From NCBI GenBank assembly GCA_964395095.1, contig CAYMZZ010000002.1, positions 124,001 to 188,000 of the forward strand: 64,000 nucleotides of DNA, read 5' to 3'. Position numbers and translations under genes: made by a program. The number at the start of each line of letters is the position of its first letter. The stretch's first letter is position 1. Below, one piece after another: positions 14,348-23,374 of this stretch. The notes beneath the pieces were generated by a model. That model ran no database searches. It was not told the origin of the DNA and was given only the letters and a program-made list of their open reading frames with translations. Source of the stretch: CAYMZZ01 sp964395095. Lineage in GTDB: Bacteria > Bacteroidota > Bacteroidia > Chitinophagales > Chitinophagaceae.

Positions 14348-15589
14348 ATGGATTTACTTCGCTTCATAACCGCTGGCAGCGTAGACGATGGAAAAAGTAC
14401 GCTCATCGGGCGTTTGCTTTACGATAGCAAGAATATTCTGGTCGATCAACTGGAGGCTTTGGAAAAACAAACCCGTAATAAGGCCGCCGGTCCTATTGAT
14501 CTTGCCTTGCTCACGGATGGATTGCGCGCCGAGCGGGAACAGGGCATCACCATTGATGTAGCTTATCGTTATTTTTCTACACCTAAGCGCAAATTCATTA
14601 TTGCGGATGCACCCGGCCATGTGCAGTATACGCGCAATATGATCACCGGCGCCTCCAATGCCAGCCTGATCATTATCCTGGTAGATGCCCGCCAGGGCGT
14701 GGTGGAACAAACCCGCCGCCACAGTATCATCGCCTCCCTGCTCCGTATACCCCATGTAGTGGTCGCCATCAATAAAATGGATTTGGTAGACTATGCCCAG
14801 GATGTTTACAACAACATCGTGATCGACTATGCAGAAGTGGCTCGTCAATTGGGTTTGAAAGATGTGACATATATCCCCATCAGTGCCCTGCATGGCGACA
14901 ATATCGTGGATCGTTCGGAAAAGTTGAACTGGTTTGATGGCGCACCCCTGCTCGAGTTTCTGGAGCAGGTGCCGGTAGATAGCCAGATCAACCTGGAGGA
15001 ACCCCGCTTTCAGGTGCAGTTTGTGATTCGTCCGCAAACCAATGACCTCCACGATTACCGGGGCTACGCCGGTAAAGTAATTAGTGGTGTGTATCGCCGT
15101 GGCGATAAAGTGAAAGTATGGCCAGCGGGCATTGAAACAACGATCAGCGCACTCGAAGTGGGCGGTGAAGCAGTAGAAGAAGTTTTCGCGCCACAATCGG
15201 TCGTGATTCAATTGAAAGATGATATCGATATCAGTCGCGGCGACAGTATTATTCCCGCCGACAGGGAGCCGGTGGTAGCCAATGAAGTGGAGGCGCTGGT
15301 TTGCTGGCTGGATGAGAAGCCGCTGATACCCGGTAACAAATACCTGTTGCAGCACAATAGTCGCCAGGTACGCGCTATTGTGAAGCAGATCGACTATAAG
15401 CTCGACGTGAACAGCCTGCAACAGCAGCCGGTGGAGGGGCAGGTGCGCCTGAATGAAGTAGTGAAAGCCACCCTGAAAACCGCGCAGCCCCTGGTATTTG
15501 ATTCTTTCGAAAAATTACAGGCAACAGGCAGCGCCATTCTGATTGATGAAACCAGCAACAGCACCGTAGGAGCGGTTTTGCTACAATAA
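14348..15589 (+). CDS. cysN: Sulfate adenylyltransferase subunit 1 (CysN, GTPase)
   Basis: The EF-Tu-like GTPase that drives APS synthesis by CysD. 413 residues from the ATG at 14348 (the usual start is M-x-L-L-R-F-ITAGSVDDGKST); an in-frame TTG two codons earlier is less likely. Switch and P-loop motifs are GSVDDGKSTLIGRLL, DAPGHVQYTRNM and NKMDLV, followed by two beta-barrel domains. It has no fused C-terminal APS kinase domain, so it is CysN rather than NodQ. It is separated from cysD by 375 bp of repeats and followed 7 bp later by cobA. Confidence 0.95.
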   Translation: MDLLRFITAGSVDDGKSTLIGRLLYDSKNILVDQLEALEKQTRNKAAGPIDLALLTDGLRAEREQGITIDVAYRYFSTPKRKFIIADAPGHVQYTRNMITGASNASLIIILVDARQGVVEQTRRHSIIASLLRIPHVVVAINKMDLVDYAQDVYNNIVIDYAEVARQLGLKDVTYIPISALHGDNIVDRSEKLNWFDGAPLLEFLEQVPVDSQINLEEPRFQVQFVIRPQTNDLHDYRGYAGKVISGVYRRGDKVKVWPAGIETTISALEVGGEAVEEVFAPQSVVIQLKDDIDISRGDSIIPADREPVVANEVEALVCWLDEKPLIPGNKYLLQHNSRQVRAIVKQIDYKLDVNSLQQQPVEGQVRLNEVVKATLKTAQPLVFDSFEKLQATGSAILIDETSNSTVGAVLLQ

Positions 15590-15596
15590 CAGCATC

Positions 15597-16403
15597 ATGG
15601 TAACACCCATTCCCCTCATCACAGGCCGTGTAACACTGGCAGGAGCCGGCCCGGGCGATCCGGAACTGATCACCCTCAAACTGCAGCGCCGCCTGGCAGA
15701 AGCGGAGATCATCCTCACCGACAGGCTGGTGAACCGCGCCATACTCAGTGAATTTGCATCGCCCTCGGCGGAGATCATCCTTACCGGCAAAAAGGGCTAT
15801 AGCCGGCAGAGCATGCCCCAGGCCGATATATCTACCCTGATGGTGGAATATGCCCGCGCCGGTAAAAAAGTGCTTCGGCTGAAGGGTGGGGATGTATCGG
15901 TGTTTAGCAATATCCTCGATGAACTGGAAGCGCTGGTAGCCAACCATATTCCCTTCGATATTGTTCCCGGCATCACCGCCGCTTCGGCGGCTTCAGCCTA
16001 TACGGGTATCCCCCTCACCGCAAGAGGCCTGTCGCAGGGTATCCAGTTCTTAAGCTATCACGCGGGCAACTTTTATTCTACGGAGAAATGGAAGGCCCTG
16101 GCCAATACCAGCGATACGCTCGTGTTTTATATGTCGGCCCAAAAAGTGACCCAACTCGCTGAGTTGCTCTTACGTTTCACCCGCTATCCCGAAAGGCCGG
16201 TGGCGGTGATTGAGCAGGCCAGCACAGCGCAGCAAAAGATCTTTGAAAGTACGCTTCGCCAATGCGAAAGCGACTTTTCGGGAAAAGAATTTGCATCCCC
16301 TTCGCTGGTGATCATTGGCGATGTGGTGCCCCTGCATCGCAGCTTCAATTGGTACAAACCGCATACCAGCGAAGTCAGCGCTTTTTATGAACTCGCGCGA
16401 TGA
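15597..16403 (+). CDS. cobA: Uroporphyrinogen-III C-methyltransferase (SUMT)
   Basis: Methylates uroporphyrinogen III twice with SAM to give precorrin-2, the first step to siroheme. 268 residues with the SUMT motifs VTLAGAGPGDPELITLK (residues 9-25), LRLKGGDVSVFSNI, VPGITAASAASAYTGIPLT and ARGLSQGIQFLSYH. It is a stand-alone methyltransferase; the dehydrogenase step is supplied by the fusion protein four genes on. It is 7 bp downstream of cysN, so the siroheme supply is coexpressed with sulfate activation. Confidence 0.95.
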   Translation: MVTPIPLITGRVTLAGAGPGDPELITLKLQRRLAEAEIILTDRLVNRAILSEFASPSAEIILTGKKGYSRQSMPQADISTLMVEYARAGKKVLRLKGGDVSVFSNILDELEALVANHIPFDIVPGITAASAASAYTGIPLTARGLSQGIQFLSYHAGNFYSTEKWKALANTSDTLVFYMSAQKVTQLAELLLRFTRYPERPVAVIEQASTAQQKIFESTLRQCESDFSGKEFASPSLVIIGDVVPLHRSFNWYKPHTSEVSAFYELAR

Positions 16404-16473
16404 GGGCCCTGACCAAAAACCCAACCATTCAAATCATTCACGACCTACTGAAAATTCAGGACTTAACAGAAAA

Positions 16474-18204
16474 ATGCTTCGTATGCTGGAAGAGGCGCGT
16501 TTTAAACTTTTACAGGATTTTCTGAATCAATCCTCTCGTGAGGAGCTGATCTGGATCAATGGCTATCTCTCCGGGCTGGTATCGGGAGGAAGTTCCGTTG
16601 ATCCGCAGTTGTCGCTGCCAACAGCACCCGTGCAGCAGAAGAAAAAATTTACCCTCGCTTATGGCACCGAAACGGGTAATGCCAAAAGCCTGGCTACCCA
16701 ATTGGCGGCACTGGCCAAGCAGAAAGGCCACCTGGTGAAGCTGGTGGGACTGGATCAATACCGCTTTAGCGACCTGCCCAAAGAAACCTGCCTGGTGATC
16801 GTGATCAGTACCCAGGGCGAAGGAGAACCGCCCCTGCCTGCCAAAAAGTTTTACGATTATATACATGGCGAATCCCTGCAATTGCCGGCACTTCAGTATG
16901 CCGTGCTGGGACTCGGCGATACTTCTTATCCCCAGTTTTGCAAAACAGCGGAGGATGTGGAAGCACGCTTCAGCAGCTTTGGCGCCAAAGCCATGCTGCC
17001 CCTGAAGAAATGTGATGTGGACTATGAGGCCGATGCCAAAGCCTGGTTCGAACAGCTCATGGCAGGGTGGTCAGCGACTGCCTCTGCGGTTCCGGTGTCG
17101 GCGACAGCAATACCGGCAAAGTCGGTGGCGAAGCCTGCCGGTAAAAAAATCTATGAAGCGAAGATTCTGGCCAATATCAACCTCAACGACCGCGGATCCA
17201 ATAAGGAAACCTATCACATTGAGTTAGGCACCGAAGAACCCATCGCCTATGAGCCGGGCGATACGGTGGGCATAGTTCCACATAACCGGAAATCGGTAGT
17301 GGAAAGGATAATCAAAGTAACGGGTATTGATCCGGACAAAGAATTGACTACCGCCAAACATGCAGGTACGGTTCGTGAACTCCTGAGCAAGCATCTGAAT
17401 ATCTGTTACCTGCTCACTTCTACCCTGAAGAAATATGCCGCCATCATCGGGCAGGAAATTCCCGATACGCGGATGGACCTGGTGGACCTGCTGCGCATTT
17501 ATCCCGTGAAAGATGCGGAGCAGTTTGCGGAAGTGTTGGGCATATTGATGCCCATCGCGCCAAGGCTTTACAGCATCGCTTCTTCACCGGAAGCGCATGG
17601 CGAAACGGAAGTGCATATCACGGTAGCCCGGGATCGCTTCCTCGCGCAGGATGAGCAGCGCTATGGTTTGTGTAGTGAGTTCCTGGGTGAACTGCCCATC
17701 GGATCCACGATCAGTTTTTATGTGCATAAAGACAAGCATTTCAAGTTGCCGGCTACCCATAAGGATGTGATCATGATTGGTCCCGGTACGGGTGTGGCGC
17801 CCTTTCGCGCCTTCCTGGCCCATCGTGATGCCACGGGCGCCGATGGAAGAAACTGGTTCTTCTTCGGCGAACAACATTTTGTGAGCGATTTTCTGTACCA
17901 GACCGAAATGCAGAATTTTTTGGCTACCGGTGTGCTGCATAAACTCGATCTCGCATTCAGTCGCGATCAGCCTGAAAAAATATATGTGCAGCATCGGATG
18001 CGCGAAAAGGCAGATGAATTATTCGACTGGATCAAAGGAGGCGCTTCCGTCTTCATCAGCGGCACCAAAGATCCCATGAGCCGCGATGTGGAAGCCTGCC
18101 TGCTGGAAATTTTTCAGCAAAAAGGCAGTATGCAGGAAAAAGAAGCCGCCGCGTATCTGGAGCAAATGAAGAAGGAGGGGAGGTATGCGAAGGATGTGTA
18201 TTGA
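16474..18204 (+). CDS. cysJ: Sulfite reductase flavoprotein subunit (CysJ)
   Basis: Transfers electrons from NADPH through FAD and FMN to the CysI hemoprotein. About 576 residues from the ATG at 16474; the conserved N-terminal segment LKLLQ-type FKLLQDFLNQSSREELIWIN follows, and a second ATG at 16483 is possible. Domains: flavodoxin-like FMN domain (TLAYGTETGNAKSLA near residue 65), connecting and FAD domain (APRLYSIASSPEA), and NADPH domain (MIGPGTGVAPFRAFL) with the C-terminal GRYAKDVY. The frame is open further 5' but that part overlaps cobA. It is 70 bp after cobA and is followed by repeats before cysI. Confidence 0.93.
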   Translation: MLRMLEEARFKLLQDFLNQSSREELIWINGYLSGLVSGGSSVDPQLSLPTAPVQQKKKFTLAYGTETGNAKSLATQLAALAKQKGHLVKLVGLDQYRFSDLPKETCLVIVISTQGEGEPPLPAKKFYDYIHGESLQLPALQYAVLGLGDTSYPQFCKTAEDVEARFSSFGAKAMLPLKKCDVDYEADAKAWFEQLMAGWSATASAVPVSATAIPAKSVAKPAGKKIYEAKILANINLNDRGSNKETYHIELGTEEPIAYEPGDTVGIVPHNRKSVVERIIKVTGIDPDKELTTAKHAGTVRELLSKHLNICYLLTSTLKKYAAIIGQEIPDTRMDLVDLLRIYPVKDAEQFAEVLGILMPIAPRLYSIASSPEAHGETEVHITVARDRFLAQDEQRYGLCSEFLGELPIGSTISFYVHKDKHFKLPATHKDVIMIGPGTGVAPFRAFLAHRDATGADGRNWFFFGEQHFVSDFLYQTEMQNFLATGVLHKLDLAFSRDQPEKIYVQHRMREKADELFDWIKGGASVFISGTKDPMSRDVEACLLEIFQQKGSMQEKEAAAYLEQMKKEGRYAKDVY

Positions 18205-18396
18205 GTGGAGTTTAAAGTTGTAAGTAGTAAGTTGTAAGTAGTGAGTTGTAGGTAGTAAGTAGTAAGTTGTAAGTTGTAAGTAGTGAGTAGTTAGTTGTAA
18301 GTAGTGAGTTGTAAGAATTAACTTAAACCCTAAATAAATCAACAAATCAACGATTCAACAAATCAACGATTCAACAAATCAACGATTCAACAACAA
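18205..18396. repeat. Short-period repeat array between cysJ and cysI
   Basis: Begins just after the cysJ stop with GAGTTTAAAG, then a long run of AAGTAGTAAGTTGTAAGT-like units (18214-18313), one TTAAACCCTAAAT unit and five ATCAACAAATCAACGATTC-type units (18335-18390) ending just before the cysI start. Unlike most arrays here it is mainly one-sided. Confidence 0.75.
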
Positions 18397-18398
18397 AA

Positions 18399-20069
18399 AT
18401 GTCTGATAAACAAAAATCTCCGCTTTCTCCTGTAGAAAGGATAAAAACCAGCAGCCGCGGCTTGCGGGGTACTTTGAAGGAGAGCCTGCAGGATGCCCAT
18501 ACGGGTGCTTTGCGCGATGATGACCAGAATCTGCTGAAATTTCATGGTATGTATCAGCAGGATGATCGCGACCGGCGGGAAGAGCGTAGTGCGAAAAAAC
18601 TCGAATGGTTGTATTCCTTCATGATCCGGCTTCGTCTGCCCGGTGGTTTTCTGCGGCCCGATCAGTGGGTTGGCCTGCACCATATCGCCGGTGAGCATAG
18701 TACCGGTACCATCAAGATCACCACGCGACAAACCATACAGTTGCATGGGATTCTGAAATCGCATATCAAACCCACTATTCAATCCTTCAATACGATCGCG
18801 CTCGATAGTATTTCCGCCTGTGGTGATGTGAACCGAAACGTCACCTGTAGCGCGCATCCGGCTGAGTCGCCTTTGCATGCCGAAGTGCATGCCTATGCCG
18901 ATCAGATCAGTCGCATGGCTTTGCCCAAAACAAGGTCATACTATGAAATATGGCTCGATGAAGAGAAGCTGGCGGAGCATAGCGAAGAAGATCCGCTTTA
19001 CCAGGATCGCTATCTGCCACGCAAGTTCAAAATCGGTATTGCCATTCCTCCCAATAATGATATTGATGTGCTCACCAATGATGTGGGGCTGATCGCCATC
19101 ATCGAAAACGGTGAACTGCAGGGATTCAATATCGCGGCGGGTGGCGGATTGGGTGCCACGCATGGCAATGCGGATACCTATGCGCGACTGGCCACGGTTC
19201 TTGGCTATGTGAAAAAAGGGGAGGATACGCTCAAAGCCGTGTATGAGATCATCACCCTGCAGCGCGATTTTGGCAACCGGTCTGATCGCAAGCTTTCCAG
19301 GCTCAAATATACTTTCGACCGAATGGGGCAGGAAGCATTTGTAAAGGAGCTGGAAAAGCGTTGTGGCTTTGCGCTGGAACCCGCGCGGCCTTATGAGTTT
19401 ACCAGCCGGAAAGACCATTATGGCTGGAAGCAGAACCATCAGGGACTTTGGTACTTCACTTTGTTTATCGAGAATGGCCGTGTGCTCGATGAGCCGCATC
19501 TGGCCATGAAGACGGCCCTGCTCGAGATCGCCAAAACCGGCAAGGCCAATTTCCGCTTTACCGGCAACCAGAACCTGATCCTGGCTGATATTGCAGACGA
19601 CAATAAGCCGGAGATAGAGGCATTGATCCGGCAGTTCGGACTGGATAAGCATACCGATTCTGCCAGCGCTTTGCGCAAGAATGCCATCGCCTGTGTATCG
19701 TTTAATACCTGCCCCCTCGCCCTGGCCGAGGCGCAGCGTTACCTGCCCACACTGATCAGCCGGATTGAACCCCTGTTGGAAAAACATGGACTGCAGGAAG
19801 ACGAAATTACGCTGCGCATGACCGGTTGCCCCAATGGCTGTGGCCGATCACCAGCGGCAGAAATTGGATTTATCGGTACGGCTTATGGAGAATATAATTT
19901 GTATATCGGTGGCGACAGGGTAGGTGAAAGACTGAATCGAAAATATCGGGATCAGTTGGGTGAGCCGGCTATCCTGGAAGAACTGGATAAACTCTTTGCA
20001 AGCTATGCGGCAGGCAGGGAGCCCGGCGAAAGCTTTGGCGATTTTGTCATCCGCGAAAAACTGGTGTAA
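18399..20069 (+). CDS. cysI: Sulfite reductase hemoprotein subunit (CysI)
   Basis: Six-electron reduction of sulfite to sulfide at a siroheme coupled to a [4Fe-4S] cluster. 556 residues, full length, with two ferredoxin-like half domains and the cluster-siroheme cysteines in FNTCPLALAEAQ and MTGCPNGCGRSPAAEIGF. The substrate-binding arginines and lysines lie in TIKITTRQTIQLHGI and CGDVNRNVTCSAHP. It is followed after 2 bp by the siroheme-dehydrogenase/permease fusion, so the enzyme and its cofactor supply are tightly linked. Confidence 0.96.
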   Translation: MSDKQKSPLSPVERIKTSSRGLRGTLKESLQDAHTGALRDDDQNLLKFHGMYQQDDRDRREERSAKKLEWLYSFMIRLRLPGGFLRPDQWVGLHHIAGEHSTGTIKITTRQTIQLHGILKSHIKPTIQSFNTIALDSISACGDVNRNVTCSAHPAESPLHAEVHAYADQISRMALPKTRSYYEIWLDEEKLAEHSEEDPLYQDRYLPRKFKIGIAIPPNNDIDVLTNDVGLIAIIENGELQGFNIAAGGGLGATHGNADTYARLATVLGYVKKGEDTLKAVYEIITLQRDFGNRSDRKLSRLKYTFDRMGQEAFVKELEKRCGFALEPARPYEFTSRKDHYGWKQNHQGLWYFTLFIENGRVLDEPHLAMKTALLEIAKTGKANFRFTGNQNLILADIADDNKPEIEALIRQFGLDKHTDSASALRKNAIACVSFNTCPLALAEAQRYLPTLISRIEPLLEKHGLQEDEITLRMTGCPNGCGRSPAAEIGFIGTAYGEYNLYIGGDRVGERLNRKYRDQLGEPAILEELDKLFASYAAGREPGESFGDFVIREKLV

Positions 20070-20071
20070 GC

Positions 20072-21586
20072 ATGGAGGTAAACAAGCCCGATATTCTCCT
20101 TAGCAACAGCGAAAAGCAGCGGCCCAAGAATCCGCTTTATCCGGTTTTTCTGAAACTGGAAAAGCTGGATACGCTATTGATTGGCGCGGGCAATGTGGGA
20201 TTGGAAAAGCTCAATTCCCTGCTCGCCAATGCACCGGAAGCCCGCATCAGCATTGTGGCGCCCCATATAAGGGATGAAGTGCGGAAATTGCTGCATGCTC
20301 ATCCATCCTGCCAGTTGTATGAGCGCCCCTTTGAACCTTCTGACCTGGAGGGAAAAGATATCGTGATCATGGCTACGGATGATCCTTCCCTGCATGAACA
20401 GGTACGTGTGATGGCACGTGAGAAGGGGATCCTCGTGAATGTGGCCGACACACCCGCGCTTTGCGATTTTTACCTGGGCAGCATCGTGCAAAAAGGCAAT
20501 CTGAAAATCGCCATTTCCACCAACGGAAAATCGCCTACCATGGCCAAGCGCGTACGCGAAGTGTTGCAGGACGCTGTACCCGATGAAATAGACCAGGCCA
20601 TCGAACAATTGCAACAGGTACGTAGCCAGCTCAATGGCGATTTCGCGTATAAAGTGAAAAAACTGAATGCCATCACCAAAGTAATGGCGGAAAAAGGCAA
20701 TGGCGGCAATGAGATCCGCTGGCGTCGCATAGCCACCTATTCACTCATTGCCTTTGGGCTCATGCTGGTGGGTCATTTTATTTTTTCTTATCTACCCTTT
20801 CAGCAGATGGCCACTGATGCGCTGGGATGGTATCAAACCCTGGATCCCAATTTCCCGATCATGCTACTCGCGGGTTTTCTCGCGCAAATGGTCGATGGCG
20901 CCCTCGGCATGGGCTATGGGGTTACCAGCGCTACTATACTTCTGTCGGCAGGCGTAAACCCCGCAGCAATCAGTGGCAGTATTCACACGGCCGAAATGTT
21001 TGCCAGCGGCGCTTCAGGCTATAGCCATTACAAGTTTGGGAATGTCAATAAAAAACTATTCAAGGCCCTGCTGATACCTGGTGTCGTGGGCGCCATCCTG
21101 GGTGCCATCCTTCTAACAAAGTTGGGACAGTCGCATATCGATTATCTGCGTCCCGCCCTGGCTACCTACACTCTTTTTCTGGGTATCCGCATCCTGGTGC
21201 TCGCTTTCCGGAAAAGGCAGCAGCAGAAGAAGTTTAAGAAATATGGCCTGCTGGCAGGCGCAGGTGGCTTTCTCGATTCCTTCGGTGGCGGTGGCTGGGG
21301 ACCGATTGTGACCACCACTCTCATTACAAAGGGACGTAGTCCCAAATATGTAATCGGGTCGGTTAGTCTTACGGAATTCTTTGTCACCCTCGCCAGCGCC
21401 TTCACCTTCTTTACCCTGTTGGGTGTGAGTCATTGGCAAACCATCCTGGCCCTGATCCTTGGCGGATTGGTAGCTGCGCCTTTCGCCGCGCGCCTTACCG
21501 GCCGCTTGCCGCGAAAGACATCTTTTATTCTATTGGGAATATTGGTGGTGTTTTGGAGTGTAAGGATTATTGTGCAGGTTGTTTGA
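20072..21586 (+). CDS. Fusion: precorrin-2 dehydrogenase (siroheme synthase N-domain) + TauE/SafE permease
   Basis: A 504-residue protein with two unrelated halves. Residues about 20-205 are a Met8p/CysG-N-type domain: NAD-binding LLIGAGNVGLEKLNSLL, IVIMATDDPSLHEQV, VNVADTPALCDFYLGSIV and ISTNGKSPTMAKRVRE. It oxidises precorrin-2 to sirohydrochlorin and may also insert iron. Residues about 225-504 are a TSUP/TauE-SafE transporter with about eight membrane helices (FPIMLLAGFLAQMVDGALGM, FLDSFGGGGWGPIVTTTLI). The link region KKLNAITKVMAEKGNGG has no frameshift; the reading frame and codon use are continuous. It starts 2 bp after cysI. The permease may import sulfate or export sulfite; the sequence does not decide. 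Confidence 0.9.
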   Translation: MEVNKPDILLSNSEKQRPKNPLYPVFLKLEKLDTLLIGAGNVGLEKLNSLLANAPEARISIVAPHIRDEVRKLLHAHPSCQLYERPFEPSDLEGKDIVIMATDDPSLHEQVRVMAREKGILVNVADTPALCDFYLGSIVQKGNLKIAISTNGKSPTMAKRVREVLQDAVPDEIDQAIEQLQQVRSQLNGDFAYKVKKLNAITKVMAEKGNGGNEIRWRRIATYSLIAFGLMLVGHFIFSYLPFQQMATDALGWYQTLDPNFPIMLLAGFLAQMVDGALGMGYGVTSATILLSAGVNPAAISGSIHTAEMFASGASGYSHYKFGNVNKKLFKALLIPGVVGAILGAILLTKLGQSHIDYLRPALATYTLFLGIRILVLAFRKRQQQKKFKKYGLLAGAGGFLDSFGGGGWGPIVTTTLITKGRSPKYVIGSVSLTEFFVTLASAFTFFTLLGVSHWQTILALILGGLVAAPFAARLTGRLPRKTSFILLGILVVFWSVRIIVQVV

Positions 21587-21668
21587 AGTTGTAAGTTTTA
21601 AGTTGGAATCGTGAGGCGTGAGGCGTGAATCGTAAGGCGTGAGATGTATTATGATATTTGCGCTTCAT

Positions 21669-21715
21669 AATCTGCGCAAATCTGCGAATAAATCTGCGTA
21701 AATCTGCGGGAAATC
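21669..21715. repeat. CTGCG palindromic element, copy 2 (left arm only)
   Basis: Four AATCTGCG units in the left-arm order ending in CTGCGGGAAAT, followed by the GAAGCTGTT centre seen in copy 3. The right arm is missing; its place is taken by the start of the inverted repeat at 21750. Confidence 0.6.
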
Positions 21716-21749
21716 TCTTTTGGATTTGAAGCTGTTGGCAATGCTGGAA

Positions 21750-21921
21750 GTTTTTACCGCAACGAGCGCGGCGAAGGCGCAAAGATCGCGACGGCAGCAC
21801 TACAGGAAATGTAGCCTTAGGAATGGGCGAAACAAATTGTTTGATAAGTCAAATCATCCTTGTGAACGAATCCTATCGTCGCGATCTTGGCGAATTCTTT
21901 GCGTCCGTGGTGGTAAAGCAT
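21750..21921. repeat. Inverted repeat with GCGCAAAGATCGCGACG arms
   Basis: The left arm (21753-21793) reads TTACCGCAACGAGCG through GCAAAGATCGCGACG. The complement of the right arm (21871-21919) reads TTACCACCACGGACGC through CCAAGATCGCGACG. The arms are diverged but clearly related, with about 80 bp between them. Confidence 0.6.
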
Positions 21922-22088
21922 TCTGAACTTAAAGAAAATCCCGCTCAAAAAAAGCATTTTCAAAACATTGTATGAAAATATACAATTGCCAGTCGCGTAA
22001 ATAACGAATGTTTAATAGTTTTCCCCCGAACCCAGCTATCCACTTATAACTTATCACTTACAACTTAAAACTTCCAACTCAAGCACCG

Positions 22089-22096
22089 TATCTTCG
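22089..22096 (+). promoter_or_regulatory. Variant -7 element TATCTTCG before metZ
   Basis: One mismatch from TAnnTTTG, 27 bp before the metZ ATG. The same variant occurs before the thiolase gene at 29129-29136. Confidence 0.35.
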
Positions 22097-22123
22097 CTCC
22101 TCATAAATAACAACCACTGCCCC

Positions 22124-23296
22124 ATGTCACAACATCCGGAAACCAGGGCTATCCGTATTCAGACCGAACGGACCGCGCAAAAGGAACATGCCACTCCCAT
22201 TTTTCTCACCAGCAGTTTTACCTACGATTCAGCCGAGGAAATGGCCGAGGCTTTTGCGGATGAAAGCCTGGATGTAAATATTTATTCCCGCTTTTCCAAC
22301 CCCACCGTGGATGAGTTTATCGCCAAGATGGCGGCACTCGAGGGTGCGGAAGACGGTGTCGCTACCGGCACCGGCATGGCCGCCATCTTCGCGAGCTTCA
22401 TGGCTTTTCTTTCCAAAGGTGATCATATTGTATCGGCTTCAGCCGTATTTGGCAGCACACATACCCTGCTTACCAAATACCTGCCCAAATGGGGCATTAG
22501 TCATACCTATTTCGATATGCGTAAGCCCGAGACCATTGAAGCCTGCATTCGCCCGGAAACCAAATTGCTTTATCTCGAAACGCCTTCCAATCCCGGATTG
22601 GAGATCATCGACCTGCAGCAGGTAGCGGATATCTGCAAAAAGCACCAGATACTTTTTGTGGTCGACAACTGCTTTGCCACACCAGCCGTGCAGCAACCAA
22701 TTCAGTATGGGGCCGACCTGGTTTTGCATTCGGCTACCAAGTTTATCGATGGACAGGGCCGCGTGTTGGGAGGTGTGATCCTGGGTCGCAAAGACCTGAT
22801 TCATGAGTTGTATTTATTTATCCGCAATACGGGTCCCAGCATGAGCCCCTTCAATGCCTGGGTGTTGAGCAAGAGCCTCGAAACATTGTATATCCGTATG
22901 GACCGTCACGCGGAGAATGCCCTGGCGTTGGCGCGTCATTTTGAGAATCACCCCCGCTTAAGTGGTTTGCGTTATCCCTTTCTACCCTCGCATCCACAAT
23001 ATGCCATCGCGCAAAAGCAGATGCGCAATGGGGGCGGCATCCTTACTTTTGAACTGAAAGGGGGTATCGAAAGCGGCCGAAAATTCCTGAATGCGCTAAA
23101 GATGCTCAGCATGACCAATAACCTGGGCGATAGCCGAAGCATTGCCGCGCATCCGGCCAGCACCACGCATAGCAAATTGAAAGAGGAAGAGCGCGCGGCG
23201 CTGGGTATTACACCGGGACTCATCCGCATTTCCGTAGGTCTTGAGCATATCGACGACCTGATCGCCGATATCGCGCAGGCATTGGATGCCAGTTGA
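22124..23296 (+). CDS. metZ: O-succinylhomoserine sulfhydrylase (MetZ-type)
   Basis: PLP enzyme that joins sulfide to an activated homoserine to give homocysteine, the direct use of the sulfide made by CysJI. 390 residues. Family motifs: YSRFSNPTVDEF, GTGMAAIFASFMAF and the PLP lysine K206 in HSATKFIDGQGRVLGG. The FIDGQGRVLGG sequence is typical of MetZ, as opposed to cystathionine gamma-synthase or lyase. The acyl group (succinyl or acetyl) cannot be settled by sequence alone. It follows the sulfate cluster after a 537-bp repeat region and has its own promoter-like box. Confidence 0.88.
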   Translation: MSQHPETRAIRIQTERTAQKEHATPIFLTSSFTYDSAEEMAEAFADESLDVNIYSRFSNPTVDEFIAKMAALEGAEDGVATGTGMAAIFASFMAFLSKGDHIVSASAVFGSTHTLLTKYLPKWGISHTYFDMRKPETIEACIRPETKLLYLETPSNPGLEIIDLQQVADICKKHQILFVVDNCFATPAVQQPIQYGADLVLHSATKFIDGQGRVLGGVILGRKDLIHELYLFIRNTGPSMSPFNAWVLSKSLETLYIRMDRHAENALALARHFENHPRLSGLRYPFLPSHPQYAIAQKQMRNGGGILTFELKGGIESGRKFLNALKMLSMTNNLGDSRSIAAHPASTTHSKLKEEERAALGITPGLIRISVGLEHIDDLIADIAQALDAS

Positions 23297-23374
23297 CGGA
23301 ATCCTCAATTTTATTCCGAAGGTGATGCCTTCCATATTAGCGGCATTCCTTAACTTAAGGGGCAATTGCTGCTT

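Larger units (their letters stand above)
21586..22078. repeat. Composite repeat region before metZ
   Basis: The 537-bp gap holds AAGTTGTAAG units at the stop codon, CGTGAGGCGTGAGG units (21610-21642), a half CTGCG element (21669-21715) and a larger inverted repeat (21750-21793 versus 21871-21919), a TTGTAT/ATACAA hairpin near 21970-21987, and ACTTATAACTT units (22040-22077). No ORF or SAM-riboswitch signature was recognised. Confidence 0.65.

Noticed and set aside
14354..15421. Long open frame (355 codons) on the minus strand inside cysN
   Set aside because: It is the antisense shadow of cysN, which has all family motifs; the shadow has no recognisable domain.
18214..18390. Short repeated units resembling a CRISPR array
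   Set aside because: Unit length of 8-12 bp without unique spacers and no cas genes; it is a degenerate short-period repeat.
21930..22123. Possible SAM riboswitch upstream of metZ
   Set aside because: I looked for the conserved core and paired stems and saw only a small AT hairpin and repeat units.
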